Under the pieces are notes generated by a model. That model saw only the letters and a program-made list of their open reading frames with translations. It ran no database searches and was not told the origin of the DNA. Both the position numbers and the translations under genes were made by a program. From DASXBA01 sp046729895 (GTDB taxonomy: Bacteria; Actinomycetota; Thermoleophilia; Solirubrobacterales; Thermoleophilaceae), in NCBI GenBank assembly GCA_046729895.1, contig JBKPHP010000076.1, positions 1 through 6,657 of the forward strand: 6,657 nucleotides of DNA, read 5' to 3'. How positions within the stretch are numbered: position 1 is the stretch's first letter; the number at the start of each line of letters is the position of its first letter. Positions 1 to 5,404 of the stretch are shown piece after piece.

Positions 1-237
1 CGGCTCGAGATCATCGAGCTGGAGGTCTCTCAGGGCGCCCCGGGGGCCGGTAAGAAGGTGAGAGAGCTCGGCTTGCCGGACGGCTCGCTCGTGATCTCGA
101 TCCTGCGCGACGGCGCCGGCTTCGTGCCCGCCGGCGACTCCGTGGTTCAGGCCGGCGACGAGGTCCTGGTGGTGCTCGACGTCGGGCTCGAGGCGCGCGT
201 GACCGAGCGCTTCACGGGCCGCTCGGAAGCCGCGTAG
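1..237 (+). CDS. TrkA/RCK C-terminal domain protein (3' fragment)
   Basis: This is the last 78 codons of a gene that begins before the window; the stop is TAG at 235-237. The reading frame gives a compact beta/alpha domain with LGLPDGSLVISILRDG, then FVPAGDSVVQAGDEVLVV. This is the pattern of the RCK_C (TrkA_C) domain: a 'LP.g.lv..i.Rdg' strand pair followed by 'P.gd...q.GD.vlv'. In the family, this domain follows an NAD-binding RCK_N Rossmann domain and gates or regulates K+ uptake systems (Trk/Ktr) or K+ channels, acting on the cytoplasmic face of the membrane. It is also found fused to some cation antiporters, so the full protein could be a TrkA subunit or a transporter with a C-terminal RCK_C domain; the N-terminal part is not visible. 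A short polar tail (about 15 residues) follows the domain. The next gene starts 2 bp after the stop, suggesting an operon. Confidence 0.8.
   Translation, partial: RLEIIELEVSQGAPGAGKKVRELGLPDGSLVISILRDGAGFVPAGDSVVQAGDEVLVVLDVGLEARVTERFTGRSEAA
225..229 (+). promoter_or_regulatory. Probable ribosome binding site of the reductase gene
   Basis: GGAAG lies 10 nt before the GTG at 240, inside the last codons of the RCK_C gene. It is a moderate Shine-Dalgarno match and supports GTG 240 as the start. The stop-to-start gap of 2 nt also allows translational coupling. Confidence 0.45.
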
Positions 238-239
238 AG

Positions 240-1466
240 GTGGCCGCCCGTTCCGTCGACTTCCTCTTGATCGGCGGCGGGCTGGCGGCCGCGAACTGCG
301 CGCGATGGCTGCGGGAGGAGGGGGCCGACGGCTCGATCCTGCTGGTCGGCCGCGAGCCGGACCCGCCCTACAACCGGCCGCCTCTCTCCAAGGGCTATCT
401 GCAGGGGCGGGAATCGCGCGACGAGGTGTTGTTCCGCCCGGACGAGTGGTGGGAGGAGCAGCGCATCGAGCTCGCGATCCGCACCACCGTGATGACCGTC
501 GACCCGTCGGAGCGCCTGGCGACCCTGTCGAACAAGGACGAGATCCGCTTCGACAAGGCCCTCCTTGCGACCGGCGCGAACGTGCGCCGGCTGCGCGTCG
601 ACGGCTGCGAACTCGACGGGATCCACTACCTGCGGGCCTTCGCCAACTCCGAGGCGATCAGGGAGGATGCCGCCGAGGCGGAACGGGTCATCCTGATCGG
701 GGGCAGCTACATCGCCACCGAAGTGGCAGCCTCGCTCGTCTCCTCGCAGGGAAAGGACTGCGCGCTCGTGATGGTCGAGGAGGTGACGCTCGAGCGCCAC
801 TTCGGCAAGGAGGTCGGGGGCTTCTTCCAGGCGGTGCTCGAGGAGCACGGCGTGGAGATCCACGGTGGCCAGGAGCTCGAGCGCTTCGAGGGTTCGGATG
901 GGGTGCAGAAGGTCGTGACCAAGGGCGGCCTGGAGCTGGAGGGCGACTGCATCGTGATCGGGGCCGGCGTTCTGCCCGATGTGACGCTGGCCCGCTCCGC
1001 CGGATTCGAGCTCGGTGAGGCGGGTGGCGTCAAGTGCTCATCGACGCTCGAGAGCTCGGTCCCGGGCATCTACGCCGCGGGCGACATCTGTGAGTACGAC
1101 AGCCCGATCCACGGTCGCCCGATGCGGATAGAGCACTGGGACGTGGCCTTCAACCAGGGCAAGACGGCGGCGCTCAACCTGCTCGGCCGGGACACCGAGC
1201 ACGACGTCATCCCCTACTTCTTCTCCGACCTCGCGGACTGGTCCTCGATGGAGTACGTGGGTCCGGGCTCAGGCGAGCCCGTGATTCGCGGCTCGCTCGA
1301 GGATGGCAACTTCACCGCCTTCTACGTCGACGACGGTCGCGTCACCGCCGCCCTGACGGTCGGCCGCTCGGACGACCTCGAGCACGCAACGCGATTCATC
1401 AAGGAGCACTCGACGCCAGACCGCGCCGCCCTCTCAGACGAGGGCACCGATCTCGGGTCTCTGTAG
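240..1466 (+). CDS. FAD/NAD(P)H-dependent ferredoxin/rubredoxin reductase-like oxidoreductase
   Basis: A 408-residue flavoprotein disulfide-reductase-fold enzyme, near the usual 400 residues of ferredoxin/rubredoxin reductases (BenD- and AIF-type group). It should move electrons from NAD(P)H through FAD to a small soluble acceptor such as a ferredoxin or rubredoxin in the cytoplasm. FAD-binding Rossmann motif IGGGLAAA is at 11-18, followed by PYNRPPLSKGYL (44-54 region), a typical signature of this group. The ATG motif is at 110-112. The second Rossmann motif, GGSYIATE, is at 154-161, and the acidic E180 at the end of its second strand hints at NADH rather than NADPH. The second FAD motif, GIYAAGDI, is at 276-283, followed by RIEHW (296-300). 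PYFFSD (325-330) begins the C-terminal reductase domain. In the NAD motif, Ser and Ala replace the second and third glycines of the usual GGGYIG; small residues here are tolerated. The start is GTG, supported by a GGAAG upstream and tight spacing to the RCK_C gene. No redox partner gene is in the window, so the acceptor is unknown. Confidence 0.88.
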   Translation: MAARSVDFLLIGGGLAAANCARWLREEGADGSILLVGREPDPPYNRPPLSKGYLQGRESRDEVLFRPDEWWEEQRIELAIRTTVMTVDPSERLATLSNKDEIRFDKALLATGANVRRLRVDGCELDGIHYLRAFANSEAIREDAAEAERVILIGGSYIATEVAASLVSSQGKDCALVMVEEVTLERHFGKEVGGFFQAVLEEHGVEIHGGQELERFEGSDGVQKVVTKGGLELEGDCIVIGAGVLPDVTLARSAGFELGEAGGVKCSSTLESSVPGIYAAGDICEYDSPIHGRPMRIEHWDVAFNQGKTAALNLLGRDTEHDVIPYFFSDLADWSSMEYVGPGSGEPVIRGSLEDGNFTAFYVDDGRVTAALTVGRSDDLEHATRFIKEHSTPDRAALSDEGTDLGSL

Positions 1467-1506
1467 CTTCCCCCGCGCGATCCGCGGCCCAGCCCCATCG
1501 GCCGGG

Positions 1507-1523
1507 ACCGAGGTTTCCCCGGT
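1507..1523 (+). terminator. Weak hairpin after the reductase gene, possible terminator
   Basis: ACCGAGG-TTT-CCCCGGT forms a 7-bp stem with one A/C mismatch and a 3-nt loop, about 40 nt after the reductase stop. No U-run follows it, so it is a poor intrinsic terminator by the usual rule. No better candidate is seen between the reductase and the tRNA gene. Confidence 0.2.
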
Positions 1524-1564
1524 GTTCATCCCGGTCGCCCTGAATGCAACCGAGTGACGACGGC

Positions 1565-1622
1565 GGGGGCAGGGGGATCCGAACCTTGTGGGTCACTGTG
1601 ACCCACTACGTACGGAGCCCCC
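1565..1622 (-). other. tRNA-like fold, possibly a degenerate tRNA relic
   Basis: Read on the minus strand, this 58-nt stretch starts with GGGGGC (1622-1617) and ends with GCCCCC (1570-1565), forming a perfect 6-bp closing stem. Inside are a hairpin, GTGGGT-CACAGTG-ACCCAC, with a 7-nt loop (1606-1588), and a T-arm-like segment, GGTTCGGATCC (1585-1575). The order resembles acceptor stem, anticodon arm and T-arm. It is not a working tRNA by eye. There is no D-arm, the position equivalent to U33 is A, A58 of the T-loop is G, and only 2 bp of a T-stem pair. It could be an eroded tRNA, a structured element of another kind, or chance in GC-rich DNA. Confidence 0.25.
1588..1606. repeat. Perfect 19-nt palindrome
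   Basis: GTGGGTCAC-T-GTGACCCAC is a perfect inverted repeat with 9-bp arms around one central base. It lies in the non-coding stretch between the reductase gene and the tRNA-Gln gene. Such symmetry fits a binding site for a dimeric repressor, or the hairpin of the tRNA-like fold that contains it. No regulator gene is next to it. The symmetry is directly visible; the role is not. Confidence 0.6.
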
Positions 1623-1687
1623 CAATGCGGCCGCGCCCGGCCTCGCCGGCCTCCCCGTTTTTCCTGGGGCGTCGCTTTGTCCAACGC

Positions 1688-1693
1688 TATCCT
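1688..1693 (+). promoter_or_regulatory. Possible -10 element of the tRNA-Gln gene
   Basis: TATCCT ends 10 nt before the first base of the tRNA. A transcript start about 7 nt after it would fall a few bases before the mature 5' end, as is common for tRNA genes. I see no convincing -35 hexamer 16-18 nt upstream, so this remains a weak call. Confidence 0.25.
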
Positions 1694-1703
1694 CGGGCCT
1701 CCC

Positions 1704-1774
1704 TGCGGGGTCGAATAATGGAAATTCGCACGGCTCTGGACCGTGAGATCGGGGTTCGAGTCCCTGCCCCGCAG
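1704..1774 (+). tRNA. tRNA-Gln (anticodon CTG)
   Basis: A 71-nt gene that I could fold fully by eye. The acceptor stem is TGCGGGG (1704-1710) with CCCCGCA (1767-1773), 7 perfect pairs. The D-stem is GAAT/ATTC (1713-1716, 1724-1727), with the GG pair in the loop. The anticodon stem is CACGG/CCGTG (1729-1733, 1741-1745), with loop CTCTGGA. U33 is at 1735 and the anticodon CTG at 1736-1738, which reads CAG (Gln). The variable loop is 4 nt. The T-stem is CGGGG/CCCTG, with loop TTCGAGT (1755-1761). The weak U1-A72 pair and the discriminator G73 (1774) are known identity features of bacterial tRNA-Gln, which supports the assignment. CCA is not encoded and must be added after transcription. The gene converges on the ABC transporter operon, whose stop codon is 15 bp away, with no clear terminator between them. 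Confidence 0.93.
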
Positions 1775-1789
1775 CTCCCGCGGCAGCAG

Positions 1790-3577
1790 CTAAGCCGCCG
1801 CCTGCTCCGCCCAGTCGCCGTAGAGCCGGGCGTACGCGCCGCCCGCCTCCAGTAGCTCCTCGTGCGTACCCTGCTCGGCGATCCGGCCGTGCTCGAGGAC
1901 CACGATGCGGCCGGCGCCGCGGATCGTCGAAAGGCGGTGCGCGATCACGATCGCCGTGCGCCCGGCGAGCAGCCGGCGGAGCCCGTGCTCGATCTGCGAC
2001 TCCGTGCGCACGTCGACGTTCGACGTCGCCTCGTCCAGGATCAGGATCCGCGGGTCCGCTGCCGCGGCGCGGGCGAAGGCGACCAGCTGGCGCTGGCCGG
2101 CCGAGAGGTGGCCGCCCCGCTCCCCAACCTCGGTGTCGTAGCCGTCCGCCAGCCGCTCGATGAAGTCGTGGGCGCCCACGGCACGGGCGGCTGCGAGAAC
2201 GTCCTCCTCGCTGGCATCGGGGCGGCCGAAGGCGATGTTGTCGCGGATCGTCCCGGAGAAGAGGAAGCCCTCTTGGGGGACGATCCCCAGCTGCGAGCGG
2301 AGCGAGCGCTGGGGTAGGGCGCGGAGGTCGTTCCCGTCCAGGAGCACCCGCCCCGAGGTCGGATCGTAGAAGCGGGCGACCAGCTTGGCGAACGTCGACT
2401 TGCCGGCGCCGGTGGCCCCCACGAGTGCCACCGTCTGTCCGGGCGGAACCGTCAGCGAAAGATTCCGCAGGGCGAGCGACTTGCCTTCGTCGTAGGAGAA
2501 CGACACGTCCTCGAAGCGCAGGTCACCTCGGATCGTGCCCGGCTCGCTCGCGTCGGGCCGGTCCGTGATCTCGGGCTCCTCGTCCAGCAAGTCGACGATC
2601 TTGTCGAGCGCCGCCATCCCCGCCTGGTAGGTGGTGTACAGCTGCGAGAGCTGCTGGATCGGGTCGAAGAACGTCGTCAGGTAGAAGACGAACGACGCGA
2701 GCACGCCGATCGTGACGTTGCCGTCCACGACCTGGTTGCCGCCGTAGATCAGGATGGCCGCGGTCGCCACCGCAGACAGCAGCTCGACGGCCGGGAAGTA
2801 GGCGGCGTTCAGGTAGACGGTGCGCATGTTGGCCTCGCGGTTCTCGTCGTTCAAGTCCGCGAAGCGCTGCTCGTGGCGGTGCTCCTGCCCGAAGGCGCGT
2901 ACCACGCGCACGCCGGACAGGGTCTCCTGCAGATAAGCGGTGACGAGCGCGATCTTCTCCCGCGTCAGCCGATAGGCGCTCGCCGACGCGATCCGGAACG
3001 CGACGCTGCCCACGAGCAGGACGGGGAAGCTGAGGAAGGTCACCAGCGCCAGTCCCGGGTCCAGCGCGACCAGGATCGCCGCCGTACCGATCAGGGTGAG
3101 CGACGAGGAGAAGAGCGTGACCACGCCGTCCGTTACGAGCTGGTCGAGCGCCTGAACATCGTTCGTGATCCGCGAGATCACGACCCCCGCCTTGTTTCGC
3201 TCGTAGAAGCCCACCGACAGGCGCTGCAGGTGCTCGAACAGGGTCGAGCGGAGGTCCTGGAGCGCCCGCTGTCCCACCCAGCTGACCAGGTAGCTCTGGG
3301 CGTAGGTGGCGCCCCAGTTCACGAGCGCGGCTGCGACGAACAGAAGGAGGATCACCGTGAGCGCCCCCTTGTCGCCGCGACGGATTCCGTCGTCGATGGC
3401 GCGCCCCGCCAGGTAGGGCGGGACGAGCGAGGCGCCGGTTGCCAGGACGAGGGCGACCAGTGCAAGCACGACCCGGCGGCGATAGGGCCGGAGCAGCGCC
3501 AGGAGCTTGCGGAGCTTGCGGCCGCGGCGGTCCTCGCCGCGAACCAGCAGCCAGAAGCGGTGCAGGCGGGCGGTCAC
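1790..3577 (-). CDS. ABC exporter half-transporter, consensus-type ATPase subunit
   Basis: A 595-residue permease-ATPase fusion, the usual size for MsbA/LmrCD-type exporters. It sits in the cytoplasmic membrane and uses ATP to export a hydrophobic compound such as a drug, lipid or peptide; the substrate cannot be told from sequence. After a basic N-terminal segment, six membrane segments lie near residues 35-57, 72-96, 150-172, 174-195, 258-279 and 285-305. The nucleotide-binding domain (about 350-580) has Walker A GATGAGKST (387-395), Q-loop Gln435 (VPQE), Walker B ILILDE with catalytic Glu516, and switch His547 (IAHRLST). The signature is LSAGQ (491-495) instead of LSGGQ. It is the second gene of an operon; its GTG start overlaps the upstream gene's TGA as GTGA (3577-3574). 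A strong AGGAGG lies 10 nt upstream, which fixes the start. Together with its neighbour it should form a heterodimer in which this subunit supplies the catalytically competent Walker A/B. Confidence 0.93.
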   Translation of the reverse strand: MTARLHRFWLLVRGEDRRGRKLRKLLALLRPYRRRVVLALVALVLATGASLVPPYLAGRAIDDGIRRGDKGALTVILLLFVAAALVNWGATYAQSYLVSWVGQRALQDLRSTLFEHLQRLSVGFYERNKAGVVISRITNDVQALDQLVTDGVVTLFSSSLTLIGTAAILVALDPGLALVTFLSFPVLLVGSVAFRIASASAYRLTREKIALVTAYLQETLSGVRVVRAFGQEHRHEQRFADLNDENREANMRTVYLNAAYFPAVELLSAVATAAILIYGGNQVVDGNVTIGVLASFVFYLTTFFDPIQQLSQLYTTYQAGMAALDKIVDLLDEEPEITDRPDASEPGTIRGDLRFEDVSFSYDEGKSLALRNLSLTVPPGQTVALVGATGAGKSTFAKLVARFYDPTSGRVLLDGNDLRALPQRSLRSQLGIVPQEGFLFSGTIRDNIAFGRPDASEEDVLAAARAVGAHDFIERLADGYDTEVGERGGHLSAGQRQLVAFARAAAADPRILILDEATSNVDVRTESQIEHGLRRLLAGRTAIVIAHRLSTIRGAGRIVVLEHGRIAEQGTHEELLEAGGAYARLYGDWAEQAAA

Positions 3578-5337
3578 AGTCGGGCCGCCTCCTGCTCGGC
3601 GGGCTTTCGGTTCAGGAAGACCTGGTCGGGCAGTCCCTTCTCCGCGATCTCGCGATAGAGGCCCGAGCCTTCGAGTAGCTCCCCGTGGCTGCCACGCGCG
3701 ACGATGCGGCCGCGCTCCAGGACCACGATCTCGTCGGCAAGCGCGATGGTGGAGAGTCGGTGGGCGATCACGAATGTGGTGCGGCCCTCCATCACCTCGC
3801 GCAGCGCCCCCTTTATGCGGCTCTCCGTGGTCGCGTCGACGCTGGACGTGGCGTCGTCGAGAATCAGGATTCGCGGCTGGGAGAGCAGTGCCCGGGCGAT
3901 CGCCACCCGCTGGCGCTGACCGCCCGAGAGCGTCAGTCCTCGCTCGCCCACCAGCGTCTCGAGCCCGTCGGGCAGTGATTCGAGCAGCTCGCTTAGACCG
4001 GCCCGCTCCGCAGCGTCGAGCACCTCCTCGTCCGCGGCCTCCGGGCGCGCGTAGGCGATGTTCTCCCGGAGCGACGCCGAGAACAGGAAGGCGTCCTCCG
4101 AGACGACCGCGACCTGCCTCCGCAACGACGCCGGATCGAGCGAGCGGACGTCCACGCCCTCCACCCGCACGCTTCCCTCAGGAACGTCGTAAAGGCGAGG
4201 GATCAGCAGCACGAGTGTGCTCTTGCCGGATCCGGTCGGACCGACGAGGGCCACCGTCTGACCGGCCTCCACATCGAGGCTGACGTCCCGGAGGACCGGA
4301 TCGCCGCCGTCGTAGGCGAATGTCACGTCGCGTAGCTCCACGCGCCCTCCGCCGGCCGGCAGCGGGGCGGCGTCCGGCGGGGCCACGAGCCGAGGCTCGC
4401 GGTCGAGGATCTCGAAGACCCTCGCTCCGGACGCCACAGCGCGTTGTGCCATCCCCAGCGCGATGCCAAGCATCCGCATCGGCGAGGTGAGCATCAGGAC
4501 GTAGCCGTAGAACGCCACGAAGTCGCCGATGCTGATCGAGCCGTCGATCGCCTGACGGCCGCCCACGAGCAGCAGGCCCGCGAGGCCAAGCTGCGGGAGG
4601 AAGCCGATCAGCGGGCTGTAGAAGGCGCGCAGCCGCGCGGAAACCATCGATTGGCTGAAGACGCGTCTGACCGCCTCCTCGAATCGCCGCAGCTGCCGTC
4701 GCTCCTGGGCGAAAGCCTTGACCACCCGGACGCCCGAGACGTTCTCTTCCGCCTCGGCGGTGAGCTCGGCGATTCTCTGCTGTACCTCCTGGGAGGCCGG
4801 CCGATTGCGCCGTCCATAGCGCGCCGCGATCCAGATCACGAACGGCATCGGCGCAAGCGCGACCGCGGCCAGCTGGGCGTTCACGGCGACCATCACCCCT
4901 GCGGCGATCAGGATCGTGAGCGCCGACTGAAGCATGAAGATGAGCCCGTAGCCGAGGAAGAAGCGGACGGACTGGAGGTCGACGGTCGACCGCGACATGA
5001 GCTGGCCGGTCTGCTGCGCGTCGAAGAAGGCGAGCTCGAGTGAGTGCAGATGCCCGTAGATCCGGTTTCGGAGGTCGTACTCCACCCCGAGTGACACCCT
5101 TCCGGCGACCAGTCTGCGCACGACGCTGAAGGCGAGCCGGAGGATCGCGGCGGCCACGACCGCGATGCCCAGGGGCCACAGGTTCGCCCCGCCCTGACGA
5201 ATCTCGTCCACCGTGCGGCCGACGAGGTAGGGGATGAGCACGCCCGTCCCCATGGCGGCGGCGGCGAGGACGAACGACGCAGACACCCCGCCCCGATATG
5301 GGCGCAGAAATCCGAGCAGTCGCCAGAACGTCCTCAT
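3574..5337 (-). CDS. ABC exporter half-transporter, degenerate-site subunit
   Basis: A 587-residue permease-ATPase fusion and the first gene of the exporter operon. Predicted membrane segments lie near residues 18-40, 52-76, 127-150, 152-172, 240-260 and 270-290. The ATPase domain (about 332-570) has Walker A GPTGSGKST (366-374), signature LSGGQ (470-474), D-loop SSVD (498-501) and switch His526 (IAHRLST). Two catalytic positions are changed: the Walker B reads LILDD, with Asp495 where hydrolysing subunits have Glu, and the Q-loop position is Glu414 (VVSED) rather than Gln. In heterodimeric exporters such as TM287/288, BmrCD or LmrCD, Asp at the Walker B position marks the subunit contributing Walker A/B to the degenerate ATP site. 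The neighbour has the matching altered signature, so the pair is read as one heterodimeric exporter. The start is ATG at 5337; the upstream sequence has no good Shine-Dalgarno motif, only AAAG in an AT-rich tract, so leaderless or weakly initiated translation is possible. The C-terminal tail after about 570 is charged and unremarkable. Confidence 0.93.
   Translation of the reverse strand: MRTFWRLLGFLRPYRGGVSASFVLAAAAMGTGVLIPYLVGRTVDEIRQGGANLWPLGIAVVAAAILRLAFSVVRRLVAGRVSLGVEYDLRNRIYGHLHSLELAFFDAQQTGQLMSRSTVDLQSVRFFLGYGLIFMLQSALTILIAAGVMVAVNAQLAAVALAPMPFVIWIAARYGRRNRPASQEVQQRIAELTAEAEENVSGVRVVKAFAQERRQLRRFEEAVRRVFSQSMVSARLRAFYSPLIGFLPQLGLAGLLLVGGRQAIDGSISIGDFVAFYGYVLMLTSPMRMLGIALGMAQRAVASGARVFEILDREPRLVAPPDAAPLPAGGGRVELRDVTFAYDGGDPVLRDVSLDVEAGQTVALVGPTGSGKSTLVLLIPRLYDVPEGSVRVEGVDVRSLDPASLRRQVAVVSEDAFLFSASLRENIAYARPEAADEEVLDAAERAGLSELLESLPDGLETLVGERGLTLSGGQRQRVAIARALLSQPRILILDDATSSVDATTESRIKGALREVMEGRTTFVIAHRLSTIALADEIVVLERGRIVARGSHGELLEGSGLYREIAEKGLPDQVFLNRKPAEQEAARL
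3588..3593 (-). promoter_or_regulatory. Ribosome binding site of the second ABC gene
   Basis: The minus strand reads AGGAGG here, 10 nt before the GTG at 3577 and within the final codons of the upstream ABC gene. It is a full Shine-Dalgarno match and decides the overlapping GTG start. It implies tightly coupled synthesis of the two subunits. Confidence 0.7.
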
Positions 5338-5342
5338 CGAGC

Positions 5343-5363
5343 TTTACTTTACTTTATGAAGTA
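5343..5363. promoter_or_regulatory. AT-rich TTTAC-repeat tract, putative operator/promoter
   Basis: On the plus strand TTTAC is repeated twice and followed by TTTA (5343-5356). The tract then closes into an inverted repeat, TACTT-TATG-AAGTA (5350-5363), with 5-bp arms. It is strikingly AT-rich against the GC-rich surroundings and sits 6 bp upstream of the ABC operon start and about 40 bp upstream of the divergent propeller gene. On the minus strand, TAAAGT occurs twice, resembling a -10 hexamer; if used, the ABC mRNA would have a very short leader. Read as promoter DNA with a possible operator for a dimeric regulator of the MarR/TetR/PadR kind. No regulator gene lies in the window and no -35 element is clear. 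Confidence 0.4.
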
Positions 5364-5404
5364 GAACCGCAACCACTGGCCTTCGGCCGGGTTTGGACCG
5401 TTCG

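Noticed and set aside
147..863. A 238-codon minus-strand open frame across the RCK_C/reductase junction
   Set aside because: It is antisense to two recognisable genes and shows no family motif.
1775..1830. Possible intrinsic terminator for the tRNA or ABC operon
   Set aside because: GCAGC- and GCCGCC-rich repeats can pair weakly, but there is no stable simple hairpin and no T-run on either strand.
1544..1855. A 103-codon plus-strand open frame beginning MQPSDDGG
   Set aside because: It runs through the tRNA-like fold, the palindrome and the tRNA-Gln gene, then into the ABC gene antisense. The GRGIRT stretch is typical of false genes over tRNA-like sequence.
2873..3658. Long plus-strand open frames opposite the ABC genes (also 3507-4283 and 4444-5043)
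   Set aside because: They are antisense shadows caused by GC-rich codon use; the minus-strand frames carry all ABC motifs.
4178..5179. A 333-codon minus-strand open frame
   Set aside because: It is a shifted frame inside the first ABC gene and yields Arg/Ala-rich sequence without motifs.
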